Source: Chryseobacterium sp. LAM-KRS1
GTDB lineage: Bacteria > Bacteroidota > Bacteroidia > Flavobacteriales > Weeksellaceae
Length of the DNA: 64,000 nt
NCBI RefSeq assembly: GCF_013184525.1
Contig: NZ_JAAOIZ010000006.1
Location: forward strand, 62,001-126,000
Direction of reading: 5' to 3'
Below, piece by piece: positions 9,786 through 18,603 of this stretch (position 1 is its first letter; each line of letters opens with the position of its first letter). The position numbers and the translations under genes were made by a program. The notes under the pieces were generated by a model. The model saw only the letters and a program-made list of their open reading frames with translations, made no database searches and was not told the DNA's origin.

Positions 9786-10667
9786 TTAATTATATTTTTT
9801 CGTATTAAATGTATATCCAATTCCGGCAAGGACTTGTCCAAAAACGAAATCTTGTCGTGCTTTATCTGGCTTATTATTCAACGTGGTTTTAATATCCCAC
9901 ATATTGATATATCCAAATTTTCCTTCCAGTCTTGCCATCCAGTGATTCCAGAACACAAGGTTTAAGCTGGTTCTTACATCAGTTCCCATACCGGCAACGT
10001 GAAAACGGTCACTTCTTTCATTACCAAAAAGTCTTACGTTACTTTTGGGAAACATTACCCCAATTCCGGCTCCATAAGACCATACCAGGTCAATATTTTT
10101 TTTATTGATAAGGCTCTGATACCTTTCAAGACCTAAGTTTTCATAGTTAAGTCCGTCCGTATGTTCGAAAGTAAGGAACTTTTCATCTGCCAGGTTTACC
10201 TGCCCGTTTTGAACCATACCTGCATATGTAGGATCTGAAATATGTCCCTTAAAATTAACGGTTTGGTTCTGATCCATAACATACTTCATATGATCAATCC
10301 CAAGAACAAGCGCTAAATTATCTTTTATGAAATAACCAGCTCTGAAGTTGTACTGAACCACTGTAAACCACGTAGGGTCAAAATATACAATTCCAAATTT
10401 TGTAGGTCTGTCATGAGCGGATACATTATTCAGCTGGAAATTATAACCATTTCCTGAAAAATTGATATCAGAATTACTGAAAGCAGCCCTGTTCCAGCCA
10501 AAGAAAACAAACATCTGACCTTTTTTGGATAGAGGGTCCGGTTTTTGTTTTTTTGGAGTTGCACCTGTAAATGTTTCCAGATTTCTTTCCACACTTAAAG
10601 TATCTTTTTCTTTTTGTCCGAAAACAAAACTCGACATCATTACGCCGATCACAAACAACTTCTTCAT
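9786..10667 (-). CDS. Secreted or outer-membrane barrel-like protein embedded in the nuo operon
   Basis: 293 residues. The N terminus MKKLFVIGVMMSSFVFGQ is a signal peptide with cleavage after FG. The mature part is rich in aromatic and alternating polar/hydrophobic strands, ending with aromatic-terminated strands such as VLAGIGYTFN, as in small outer-membrane beta-barrels. Its ATG follows the nuoF stop with zero spacing (TAA then ATG), so it is translationally coupled to complex I. I recognise no family and no link to NADH oxidation; its position between nuoF and nuoG suggests co-expression with the respiratory chain. Confidence 0.75.
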   Translation of the reverse strand: MKKLFVIGVMMSSFVFGQKEKDTLSVERNLETFTGATPKKQKPDPLSKKGQMFVFFGWNRAAFSNSDINFSGNGYNFQLNNVSAHDRPTKFGIVYFDPTWFTVVQYNFRAGYFIKDNLALVLGIDHMKYVMDQNQTVNFKGHISDPTYAGMVQNGQVNLADEKFLTFEHTDGLNYENLGLERYQSLINKKNIDLVWSYGAGIGVMFPKSNVRLFGNERSDRFHVAGMGTDVRTSLNLVFWNHWMARLEGKFGYINMWDIKTTLNNKPDKARQDFVFGQVLAGIGYTFNTKKYN

Positions 10668-12026
10668 TTATACATTTTTTTCAACAGCCGGAATAGGATC
10701 AGCATAATTAGCCAGACCATAATTTTGAGTTAAACATAACTCTGGATTTTTGATATGCCATTCAAATTCATCTCTGAAATGGCGTATCGCTGCTGCAACC
10801 GGCCAGGCTGCGGCATCACCTAAAGGACAAATGGTATTTCCTTCGATTTTTCTCTGGATATCCCAAAGCAGGTCGATGTCTTCCATCTTCCCTTGTCCGT
10901 TTTCAATCTTTTTCAATATCTTATACATCCATCCTGTCCCTTCACGACAAGGTGTACACTGTCCACAACTTTCGTGATTGTAGAATCTCGCTAAAGTCAT
11001 GGTATGTTCCACGATGCACTGATCTTCATCTAAAACAATGAAACCTCCTGAACCCATCATGGTTCCGGTAGCAAATCCTCCATCTGCTAAGGATTCATAG
11101 TTCATATATCTTGGTTCTCCGTTTACTGTTCTCAACAATAGGTTGGCTGGAACAATAGGAACCGAACTACCACCAGGAATACAGGCTTTTAACCTTTTTC
11201 CGTTTGGAATACCTCCACAATATTCATCAGAATAAATGAATTCTTCCACAGTGATCGTCATATCAATTTCATAAACTCCCGGTTTATTGATATTTCCACA
11301 TGCAGAAATTAATTTCGTACCTGTAGATCTTCCCACTCCGATTTTTGCAAATTCAGCACCGGTAATATTAATGATCGGTACCACAGCTGCAATTGATTCC
11401 ACGTTGTTAACAACCGTAGGTCTTTCCCAAAGTCCTTTTACAGCCGGGAATGGTGGTTTCAATCTCGGGTTACCTCTTTTTCCTTCCAGCGATTCAAGCA
11501 ATGCTGTTTCTTCACCACAGATATAAGCTCCACCACCTCTCTGAACATAGATTTCAAGATCGAAACCTGTTCCCAAAATGTTTTTACCTAAAAATCCTGC
11601 TGCTTTAGCCTCTTCAATAGCTTCTTCCAAAATATCCGGGATCCATGAATACTCTCCACGGATGTAGATATAAGAAACATTTGAGCCTAAACAGAACGAG
11701 GAGATAAGCATTCCCTCAATCAATAAATGTGGAATAAATTCCATCAGATATCTGTCTTTAAAAGTTCCCGGTTCAGACTCATCTGCATTCACTACAAGGT
11801 GTCTTGGAACTCCTTCAGGCTTTGCCAGAAAGCTCCATTTCATCCCCGTAGGGAATCCTGCACCACCACGACCACGAAGTCCTGAAGTTTTTACTTCTTC
11901 CAAAATTTCATCGGGTGTCATCTTCAAGGCTTTTTCAGCAGCTTCGTAACCTCCCTGTTTGCGGTATGTTTCGAAATAGCGAATACCTTCTATATGTGCA
12001 TCTTTAAGTAAAAGTTTTTTACTCAT
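10668..12026 (-). CDS. nuoF: NADH-quinone oxidoreductase subunit F (NADH/FMN site)
   Basis: 452 residues. The glycine-rich FMN/NADH segment GLRGRGGAGFPTGMKW near residue 50 and the ESCGQCTPCREGTGWM motif near residue 356, which binds the N3 [4Fe-4S] cluster with a further Cys in NTICPLGD, identify NuoF. This is the NADH-oxidising subunit of the peripheral arm. It lies 12 bp after nuoE and abuts the next gene. Confidence 0.97.
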   Translation of the reverse strand: MSKKLLLKDAHIEGIRYFETYRKQGGYEAAEKALKMTPDEILEEVKTSGLRGRGGAGFPTGMKWSFLAKPEGVPRHLVVNADESEPGTFKDRYLMEFIPHLLIEGMLISSFCLGSNVSYIYIRGEYSWIPDILEEAIEEAKAAGFLGKNILGTGFDLEIYVQRGGGAYICGEETALLESLEGKRGNPRLKPPFPAVKGLWERPTVVNNVESIAAVVPIINITGAEFAKIGVGRSTGTKLISACGNINKPGVYEIDMTITVEEFIYSDEYCGGIPNGKRLKACIPGGSSVPIVPANLLLRTVNGEPRYMNYESLADGGFATGTMMGSGGFIVLDEDQCIVEHTMTLARFYNHESCGQCTPCREGTGWMYKILKKIENGQGKMEDIDLLWDIQRKIEGNTICPLGDAAAWPVAAAIRHFRDEFEWHIKNPELCLTQNYGLANYADPIPAVEKNV

Positions 12027-12038
12027 CGTATATTTTAA

Positions 12039-12548
12039 TTAATCCAAAGCGATTTGTCCCTCTCTGCAAAGATCAAGGATTTCATCTACTTTTTCTATCG
12101 TTAAATTTTCATGAAAGAATTTCCCCAACTGCATCATCGGTGCATATCCGCATGCACCAAGACATTCAGCAGGTTTTAAAGTGAACATACCATCTTCAGT
12201 CGTTTCACCATCCTTAATGTTCAGTTTAGTCCTGATATGATTCAGGATCTTTTCACTTCCGCGAACCATACAAGGTCCGGTTCTGCAAACTTCCAAAACA
12301 TATTTACCAACCGGTTTCATATTGAACATGGTATAAAAAGTAGCTACTTCATATACTTCAATTGGCGTAATACTCAATAATTCAGCAACGTAATCCATTA
12401 CCGGGACATCCAGCCATCCTCCAAATTCTTTTTGTGCTAAATGCAGAACAGGAAGAAGGGCAGACTTCTGTCTTCCTTCAGGATATCTTGCGATAATTTT
12501 ATGTACTTGTTCTAAACTTTCCGGTTTAAAAGCTATTGTTTCGCTCAT
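12039..12548 (-). CDS. nuoE: NADH-quinone oxidoreductase subunit E ([2Fe-2S])
   Basis: 169 residues from the ATG at 12546-12548 (reads MSETIAFKPES). An in-frame ATG 24 bp further upstream falls inside an AT-rich repeat and has no ribosome site, so I prefer the internal one. The thioredoxin-like [2Fe-2S] ligands are visible in CRTGPCMVRGS and CLGACGYAPMM. NuoE forms the NADH dehydrogenase tip together with NuoF. Confidence 0.95.
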   Translation of the reverse strand: MSETIAFKPESLEQVHKIIARYPEGRQKSALLPVLHLAQKEFGGWLDVPVMDYVAELLSITPIEVYEVATFYTMFNMKPVGKYVLEVCRTGPCMVRGSEKILNHIRTKLNIKDGETTEDGMFTLKPAECLGACGYAPMMQLGKFFHENLTIEKVDEILDLCREGQIALD

Positions 12549-12653
12549 TTTCTTTAATGTATTATTGTACAATGTACAATGTACTAATGACTTATTTTAT
12601 TTTGGTCATTGTAAAAAGTCATAAATACATTTTACAATGATACTTTTTACATT

Positions 12654-13877
12654 TTATGCGTCTAATTCTCCCGCAATAATATTCATACTACACATGGTTA
12701 CAATGGCATCAGAAATTACAGAGCCTGTAATCATTTCCGGATACGCCTGGTAGTAGATGAAACATGGTCTTCTGAAGTGTAGTCTGTAAGGACTTCTTCC
12801 TCCGTCACTCACTAAGTAGAATCCTAATTCTCCGTTTCCTCCTTCTACAGCATGGTATACTTCTCCTTTCGGAATTTCGGTTTCTCCCATTACAATTTTG
12901 AAGTGATAGATCAAGGCTTCCATTTTGTTATAAACGTCAGCTTTTTCAGGAAGATAGAAATCAGGAACATCAGCATGGAAATCCCCTTCCGGAAGATTGT
13001 TATATGCCTGCTCGATAATTTTAATAGATTCCCAGATCTCCTGTTGACGAACCATGAAACGGTCGTAGGTATCACCAGCTGTTCCCACAGGAATGATAAA
13101 ATCAAAGTCCTGGTAAGAAGAATAAGGTTGTGCTACCCGAACATCATAATCTACACCTGCAGCACGTAAATTAGGACCTGTAAAACCATAGCTTAAAGCT
13201 CTTTCAGCTGAAATTGCTCCCGCACCAATGGTTCTGTCCATGAATATTCTGTTTCTTTCCAAAAGCTGGCAGAATTCAGCAAACTTCTTAGGGAAAGTTT
13301 TTAAGAAATCTTTGATCAGTTCATGACATTTCGGTGTAAGATCTCTTTCGAAACCTCCGATTCTTCCCATATTGGTTGTCATTCTCGCACCACAGATCTG
13401 TTCGTAAATATCATAAATACGTTCTCTTTCGATGAACATATAAGTAAGTCCGGTAATTGCTCCAGAGTCCATACCAGTTACTCCGTTACAGATCAGGTGA
13501 TCTCCGATCCTTGCTAATTCCATAAGAATTACCCGGATATAATCCACACGTTTTGGAACTTCAATTCCTATCAGTTTCTCAACCGTCATATGCCAGCCCA
13601 GATTGTTAATCGGAGCAGAACAATAATTCATACGGTCGGTAAGGGTCGTAATCTGGGTATAATTTCTTCTTTCAGAAATTTTTTCAAATGCCCGGTGGAT
13701 GTAACCTACGGTTTGCTCAGCATGAAGAATTCTTTCCCCATCCATCGTTAAAACGTTCTGGAAGATCCCGTGAGTAGCAGGGTGAGTCGGACCTAAATTG
13801 AGGGTATACAACTGACCGTCAATCTGCTCCTTACTTTCGTATTGGTTAAGTATATTAGATAATGAGTTATCTTTCAT
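12654..13877 (-). CDS. nuoD: NADH-quinone oxidoreductase subunit D
   Basis: 407 residues from the ATG at 13875-13877 (MKDNSLSNIL). A longer frame starts at 13922 but translates repeat-like spacer (MVIDQLSLINYQLYI), so the shorter start is chosen. Family landmarks are LGPTHPATHGIFQ near residue 28, which lines the quinone site, VGYIHRAFEK and the C-terminal DAIVTMCSMNIIAGELD. NuoD is the [NiFe]-hydrogenase-like 49-kDa subunit and binds the quinone head group with NuoB. Confidence 0.95.
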   Translation of the reverse strand: MKDNSLSNILNQYESKEQIDGQLYTLNLGPTHPATHGIFQNVLTMDGERILHAEQTVGYIHRAFEKISERRNYTQITTLTDRMNYCSAPINNLGWHMTVEKLIGIEVPKRVDYIRVILMELARIGDHLICNGVTGMDSGAITGLTYMFIERERIYDIYEQICGARMTTNMGRIGGFERDLTPKCHELIKDFLKTFPKKFAEFCQLLERNRIFMDRTIGAGAISAERALSYGFTGPNLRAAGVDYDVRVAQPYSSYQDFDFIIPVGTAGDTYDRFMVRQQEIWESIKIIEQAYNNLPEGDFHADVPDFYLPEKADVYNKMEALIYHFKIVMGETEIPKGEVYHAVEGGNGELGFYLVSDGGRSPYRLHFRRPCFIYYQAYPEMITGSVISDAIVTMCSMNIIAGELDA

Positions 13878-13948
13878 AATATATAATTGATAATTGATAA
13901 GCGATAATTGATCAATAACCAATCATCAGCAATCATTATATTTTTATT

Positions 13949-14443
13949 TTATCTTCCGAACATGCTATCGTTCTTGTCGGTTCTTGTACCATCCTCAAGA
14001 CGATATTCCTTCAGCATCGGGTGGTAACCAAGATCTTCCATATTTAAAATAGGTCGTAGATCCGGATGTCCCTTGAATTTGATTCCAAAGAAATCATAGG
14101 TTTCTCTTTCCATCCAGTTCGCTCCGGCATATAGATCTGTAAGAGAGTCTACCTCAATATTCTCTCTGGACATAAATACTTTAAGACGGATTCTGAAATT
14201 CGTCATCATATTATGTAAATGGTAGACTACGCCGATTTCTTTCTCCGGAAATTCAGGATAATGAATTCCACAAATATCTGTAAGGAAATTAATTTCTAAA
14301 GACGAATCCTTAAGGTAATGAATCACTTTTTTGATGTCATCTTTCTTCACTTCAACGGTAAGCATTCCATAAGGCTCTGAACTGGAAATTACAGTTTCAG
14401 GAAACTCCCTGGTGATTGCTTCTAATACAAATTCGTTCGTCAT
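13949..14443 (-). CDS. nuoC: NADH-quinone oxidoreductase subunit C
   Basis: 164 residues, a stand-alone 30-kDa-type subunit, not fused to NuoD as it is in E. coli. The C-terminal signature NWMERETYDFFGIKFKGHPD near residues 109-128 is diagnostic, followed by the LRPILNMEDLGYHPMLKEYRL tail. It assists assembly of NuoB/D in the peripheral arm. It starts 6 bp after the nuoB stop. Confidence 0.95.
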   Translation of the reverse strand: MTNEFVLEAITREFPETVISSSEPYGMLTVEVKKDDIKKVIHYLKDSSLEINFLTDICGIHYPEFPEKEIGVVYHLHNMMTNFRIRLKVFMSRENIEVDSLTDLYAGANWMERETYDFFGIKFKGHPDLRPILNMEDLGYHPMLKEYRLEDGTRTDKNDSMFGR

Positions 14444-14449
14444 TTCCGT

Positions 14450-15010
14450 TTAGTTGCTTATGTTGTAAGAGTCTAATAAATTCTGATATTCAGGCATATC
14501 TCTTCTTCTGATGCTTTCGCTTTCTGCAAGAGCCTGAACCTGCATTACTCCTTCAATGATCTGCTCCGGTCTTGGCGGGCATCCCGGAACGTATACGTCA
14601 ACCGGAATAATCTTATCGATTCCCTGTAAAACAGAGTAGGTGTCAAAAATACCACCGCTGGAAGCACATGCTCCTACAGCAACCACCCATTTTGGCTCAG
14701 CCATCTGAGTGTACACTTCTTTTAGGACCGGGCCTAATTTCTTGGATATAGTTCCACAAACCATTAACATGTCTGCCTGTCTTGGAGAGAAAGAGTTTCT
14801 TTCCATTCCAAATCTTGAAGCATCATATGTTGGGTTAAGAGTCGCCATAAACTCGATACCACAACAAGAGGTAGCAAATGGTAACGGCCAAAGAGAAAAC
14901 TTTCTTGCCATTCCGATTACACTGCTCAGTTTCGTTGCGAAAAATCCTTCTCCTTCAAATCCTTCGGGAGCAGGTGCATCTGTTCTTATTACTGGTTTTT
15001 TATCTGACAT
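14450..15010 (-). CDS. nuoB: NADH-quinone oxidoreductase subunit B (N2 cluster)
   Basis: 186 residues. The N2 [4Fe-4S] ligands are visible: the tandem cysteines in FATSCCGIEFMA, the Cys in VAVGACASSGG and the Cys in VPGCPPRPE. NuoB delivers electrons to quinone at the NuoB/NuoD interface. Length and motif spacing are normal. Confidence 0.97.
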   Translation of the reverse strand: MSDKKPVIRTDAPAPEGFEGEGFFATKLSSVIGMARKFSLWPLPFATSCCGIEFMATLNPTYDASRFGMERNSFSPRQADMLMVCGTISKKLGPVLKEVYTQMAEPKWVVAVGACASSGGIFDTYSVLQGIDKIIPVDVYVPGCPPRPEQIIEGVMQVQALAESESIRRRDMPEYQNLLDSYNISN

Positions 15011-15104
15011 TTTATTAAATATTTAAAGATTAAAAATTTAGAAGTTTAAAAGCATGATAAAGCTTTAAATCCATCAAATAATTAAATCTTTTTAATGTTA
15101 AAAT

Positions 15105-15476
15105 TTATTTATCCCAATCTAGCGCGCCACGTTTCCATACATAGATAAAACCTACGAAGAAAATAGCCACGAAGGTAAGGACTGCAAGGAATCCTTCGAA
15201 TCCGAATTCTCTGAAGTTAACGGCATATGGATAAAAAAATACGATTTCGATATCGAATAGAACGAACAAGACAGCTGTAAGGAAATATTTGATCGAAAAA
15301 GGGGTTCTGGCATTTCCTTCAACAGGAACACCGCACTCCCAACTTTGATTTTTCACAGAATTTCCTTTCTTCTGACGAGGTCCTAAGAAATGCGCTCCAA
15401 GCAATGAAACAGCTACAAAACCAATGGCAACGGCAGCTTGGATAAGGATCGGAATATAACTTTCAGGTAAATTCAT
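15105..15476 (-). CDS. nuoA: NADH-quinone oxidoreductase subunit A
   Basis: 123 residues with three membrane helices. The family motif NQSWECGVPVEGNARTPFS near residue 44 and the acidic helix VLFDIEIVFFYPYAV near residue 72 identify NuoA. It is the first gene of the operon and is separated from nuoB by about 95 bp of AT-rich DNA. Confidence 0.96.
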   Translation of the reverse strand: MNLPESYIPILIQAAVAIGFVAVSLLGAHFLGPRQKKGNSVKNQSWECGVPVEGNARTPFSIKYFLTAVLFVLFDIEIVFFYPYAVNFREFGFEGFLAVLTFVAIFFVGFIYVWKRGALDWDK

Positions 15477-15499
15477 TTTTGCATTATTATCTCAATTTG

Positions 15500-15507
15500 C
15501 AAATTTA
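15500..15507 (-). promoter_or_regulatory. Candidate -7 promoter element for nuoA-N
   Basis: On the minus strand the sequence TAAATTTG matches the Bacteroidetes -7 consensus TAnnTTTG and lies 24 bp before the nuoA start codon. No convincing TTG-type -33 element is present at the usual spacing, so support is partial. Confidence 0.45.
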
Positions 15508-15597
15508 GCGAATAAACAAGAAAGCATGAAATTAATAACCTTAAATGTGGAGTTAAAATAGGAAAAACCGGTAATTTAGAATTAATAAAAATAACGG

Positions 15598-15774
15598 TTA
15601 TTTCTGCATTTTTTTGAGTAAAGAGTAAGCCATAAATGAAATATAACCGAAAAGGATACTGGCGTAAATAATATTGATTACCGTGTTTGTTTTATCGTCT
15701 CCGTTTTGGAAAAAAAAGTTGTAAATAATAAACCCGGCAATTAAAATAGCGAAGACGATGAGATGTGGTTTCAT
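15598..15774 (-). CDS. Small membrane protein, 58 residues
   Basis: The frame runs from an ATG at 15772-15774 to a TAA at 15598. It encodes MKPHLIVFAILIAGFIIYNF at the N terminus, a short polar turn (QNGDDKTNT), then a second hydrophobic stretch (VINIIYASILFGYISFMAYS) and a basic tail (LLKKMQK). Two transmembrane helices with a positive C terminus make a coherent small membrane protein. It lies about 120 bp upstream of nuoA on the same strand, so it could share regulation with complex I, but no family is recognised. Confidence 0.6.
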   Translation of the reverse strand: MKPHLIVFAILIAGFIIYNFFFQNGDDKTNTVINIIYASILFGYISFMAYSLLKKMQK

Positions 15775-15958
15775 AGGAGAGGAGTTATACGTTTGAGTAA
15801 TTAATTGTGAGTGACGAGATTCGGGATGTGAAATTCGATTTATGGATGTATGTGTCGATGTTCAGGGTTGAAAATCATTGGTTTAAATTATCAAATTGAA
15901 ACTTATGTTATGTTTATAACCGGAATTGAAAATCCGGCAATACGAACCTCGTACCTTA

Positions 15959-17089
15959 TCAGCTATTGATCTTCAGTGAATAGGTTCTCCTTCTTTTATG
16001 ATTAACCGGATTGTAATCCTGCCAAAGCAGTTGCACACTTTTGTTTTCTTCCAGTTCCGGATTGGTTTCTGCAAATTTGATTCCCATGCTGGTAAAACGG
16101 ACGAAAATTTCCTTAAAAATAATAGCCGTAACTCCTCTTCTCTGGTATTCCGGATGAATACCGATAAGATAGAAATTAGCGCGGTCATTCTTTTTACCGG
16201 CCTGTAAAAAATGCCACCACCCGAACGGGAATAGTTTACCCTTTGATTTCTGTAACGCTTTCGAATAAGAAGGCATCGTGATTGCAAAAGAAATCAGCTG
16301 ATCATTTTCATCAACAACACAGATCACGTAGTTTTTATCGATAAACGGGAAATATTTTTCTCTGTATGTTTTGATCTGTTCGTCGGAAATAGGAGTGTAC
16401 GTGGAGAGGTGCTTGTAGGTTTCATCCAAAAGCTTAAACATAGGTTCCACATACGGAAGAATTTCCTCTTTAGATTTGAAGTTCAGGACTTTCAGTTTGT
16501 ATTTTTGAGCGATCAAGCCGCTGAATTTTTCTACTTTTTCAGGAAGGACTTTAGGAAATTCCATTTCAAATTCCACCCATTCCTTTTCCTTGGTAAGGCC
16601 AAGGCTTTCAAGATGTTTAGGATAGTAATCATGATTGTAAATTCCGATCATGGTCGCCAGTTTGTCAAATCCCATGGTCAGCATTCCTGCTTTATCCAGG
16701 TTGGTAAATCCCATAGGACCTTCGATCATGTCTATATGATGCTCTTTTGCGTAGTCAATTGCTTTTTGGATCAATGCTTCAGAAACCTCTTTGTCATCGA
16801 TGAAATCGATCCACCCGAAACGAACTTTTTTTATGCCCAGTTCCTTTTCCTCCTTGTGATTGATCATCACGGCAATACGTCCCACTACTTTTTTGTCTTT
16901 ATAGGCAAGGTATTGTTTTGATTCCGAGTAATTCAGTGCTGGATTTTCTTTGGCGTCCCAGATCTTCATTTCATCTTTGATAAATGAGGGTACATAGTAA
17001 GGATTGTTTTTATACAAATCCATGGGGAACATCACAAACTGTTTTAATTCGTTCTGGTTTTTTACTTCTAGAATTGAAACTTTAGACAT
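15959..17089 (-). CDS. GNAT-fold N-acetyltransferase-like protein
   Basis: 376 residues from the ATG at 17087-17089 (MSKVSILEVKN). An upstream in-frame ATG (17116) lies within the candidate promoter. The N-terminal half (FVMFPMDLYKNNPYYVPSF) and the C-terminal acetyl-CoA-binding region (FYLIGIHPEYQRRGVTAIIFKEI near residue 312, with the QRRGV turn) are typical of a large two-domain GNAT family that is common in Bacteroidetes. The substrate is unknown. It is divergently transcribed from the metallopeptidase gene. Confidence 0.75.
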   Translation of the reverse strand: MSKVSILEVKNQNELKQFVMFPMDLYKNNPYYVPSFIKDEMKIWDAKENPALNYSESKQYLAYKDKKVVGRIAVMINHKEEKELGIKKVRFGWIDFIDDKEVSEALIQKAIDYAKEHHIDMIEGPMGFTNLDKAGMLTMGFDKLATMIGIYNHDYYPKHLESLGLTKEKEWVEFEMEFPKVLPEKVEKFSGLIAQKYKLKVLNFKSKEEILPYVEPMFKLLDETYKHLSTYTPISDEQIKTYREKYFPFIDKNYVICVVDENDQLISFAITMPSYSKALQKSKGKLFPFGWWHFLQAGKKNDRANFYLIGIHPEYQRRGVTAIIFKEIFVRFTSMGIKFAETNPELEENKSVQLLWQDYNPVNHKRRRTYSLKINS

Positions 17090-17113
17090 GGTTTTTCTGG
17101 GGTAATTAAAAGG

Positions 17114-17121
17114 CAAATATA
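17114..17121 (-). promoter_or_regulatory. Candidate -7 element for the GNAT gene
   Basis: TATATTTG on the minus strand fits TAnnTTTG and lies 24 bp upstream of the chosen start at 17089. It supports rejecting the upstream ATG. No clear -33 element is seen. Confidence 0.4.
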
Positions 17122-17196
17122 AATAAATAAAATGTAATACTTTGGCACAGTTTTTACATCTTACAGGTTAAAAAATATCTATAAAATTTTATTAAA

Positions 17197-17907
17197 ATGA
17201 TTGGTTATTATGTAATTATTGGGATTACAATGCTGGTGAGTTGGTATGTTTCATCAAAGTTGAAATCCAAATTTGAGTATTATTCCAATGTACACCTTCG
17301 AAATGGCCTTTCAGGAAAAGAAGTGGCTGAAAAAATGTTAAGAGATAACGGAATTAATGATGTTCAGGTAATTTCGGTTCCCGGACAATTAACAGATCAC
17401 TATAATCCAGCAGATAAAACGGTCAACCTTTCGGAAGGGGTGTATATGCAGAGGAATGCAGCGGCAGCCGCAGTGGCTGCTCATGAATGCGGCCATGCAG
17501 TACAGCATGCAGTAGGGTATTCCATGCTTCAGATGCGGTCAAAATTAGTTCCTATTGTGAATATCAGTTCTAATTTAATGCAGTTTGTCATTTTTGCAGG
17601 TATTGCCATTATGGCTGCCAGCAGAACAATTGAGAATCCAAATGGGAATACAACCGTCCTGGCAATTGGCGTAGCCTTGTTTGCCGTGACTACTTTATTT
17701 GCTTTTATCACCCTTCCTGTAGAATACGATGCAAGTAACAGGGCGATGAAATGGCTTAAAGATACAGGAACCGTAACTCCTGAAGAATATGTAGGAGTAC
17801 AGGACAGCTTAAAATGGGCTGCCAGAACCTATGTAGTTGCAGCTATCGGATCACTGGTACAACTTCTTTACTGGTTGTCGATCCTGATGGGAGGCCGAAG
17901 AAATTAA
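17197..17907 (+). CDS. YugP-type zinc metallopeptidase, membrane-bound
   Basis: 236 residues. The zinc motif HECGH sits at residues 96-100 (in AAVAAHECGHAVQHA), preceded by the VNLSEGVY segment characteristic of the YugP / Zn-peptidase-2 family. Hydrophobic segments lie at the N terminus (residues 3-19) and in the second half (about 130-180 and 215-230), so it is an integral membrane protease. The physiological substrate is unknown. Its last 4 bp overlap the convergent yigZ gene. Confidence 0.85.
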   Translation: MIGYYVIIGITMLVSWYVSSKLKSKFEYYSNVHLRNGLSGKEVAEKMLRDNGINDVQVISVPGQLTDHYNPADKTVNLSEGVYMQRNAAAAAVAAHECGHAVQHAVGYSMLQMRSKLVPIVNISSNLMQFVIFAGIAIMAASRTIENPNGNTTVLAIGVALFAVTTLFAFITLPVEYDASNRAMKWLKDTGTVTPEEYVGVQDSLKWAARTYVVAAIGSLVQLLYWLSILMGGRRN

Positions 17908-18509
17908 TCTTTAAATGTAAAGGATACATATTGCATCTCGGATAATTTATCTGAGATGTTTTCTTTTTGTGCCGTTTTTAAAGAGGCGGTAAGGATGCAG
18001 TTTTCATTCGCATCAAAATTCAGGACTTTTGCATCGAATTTTGACAACAGAGTGAAAATGGTATTTTGCTGATTAAAATTAAATCGGATTTCAACTTCTG
18101 TTTCCAGTTCCCGTATAATAATATTGGCTTCTTCAAGGGTTAACTTTGCAGACTCTTTATATGCTTTCACAAGACCTGATACGCCCAGTTTAGTTCCTCC
18201 ATAATATCGGACTACAATCACGAGAACATTGGTGATCTCATGGGCTAATAGTTGATTGTAGATTGGTAACCCGGCACTTCCCGAAGGTTCCCCGTCATCA
18301 TTTGCTCGGTAATTTTCACCATGAAGACCCATTCTGAAAGCGTAGCAATGGTGTGTCGCTTTAGGATGCTCGGTTATTACTTTTTCAAGCGCGTCCTTAA
18401 GTTCATTTTCGTTCGCAACGGGATAAGCAAATCCGATGAATTTGCTTCCCTTTTCCTTGATTAAAGTGTTTTCGATGGGTTTATCAATGGTTTTGTATTC
18501 ATGCATCAT
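17904..18509 (-). CDS. YigZ / IMPACT family protein
   Basis: 201 residues. The family core GSKFIGFAYPV near residue 20, THHCYAFRMG, NDDGEPSGSAGLPIYNQL and VVRYYGGTKLGVSGLVKAY identify the UPF0029/YigZ family, and the second ferredoxin-like domain is visible at the C terminus. Members are thought to bind RNA or act in translation-linked control; the exact role is not known. It is convergent with and overlaps the peptidase gene by 4 bp. Confidence 0.88.
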   Translation of the reverse strand: MMHEYKTIDKPIENTLIKEKGSKFIGFAYPVANENELKDALEKVITEHPKATHHCYAFRMGLHGENYRANDDGEPSGSAGLPIYNQLLAHEITNVLVIVVRYYGGTKLGVSGLVKAYKESAKLTLEEANIIIRELETEVEIRFNFNQQNTIFTLLSKFDAKVLNFDANENCILTASLKTAQKENISDKLSEMQYVSFTFKD

Positions 18510-18603
18510 TATGGCCGGCTTTAAAAGTACAAAAGTATAAAATGCTTTAGTTTGAAACCCTAATAGACTCGTATAATTTAACTACGGGTTCAGTTTAAAA
18601 CAC

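Noticed and set aside
16409..16921. 170-residue plus-strand frame opposite the GNAT gene
   Set aside because: Antisense shadow of a well-supported coding region, extremely rich in Phe and His.
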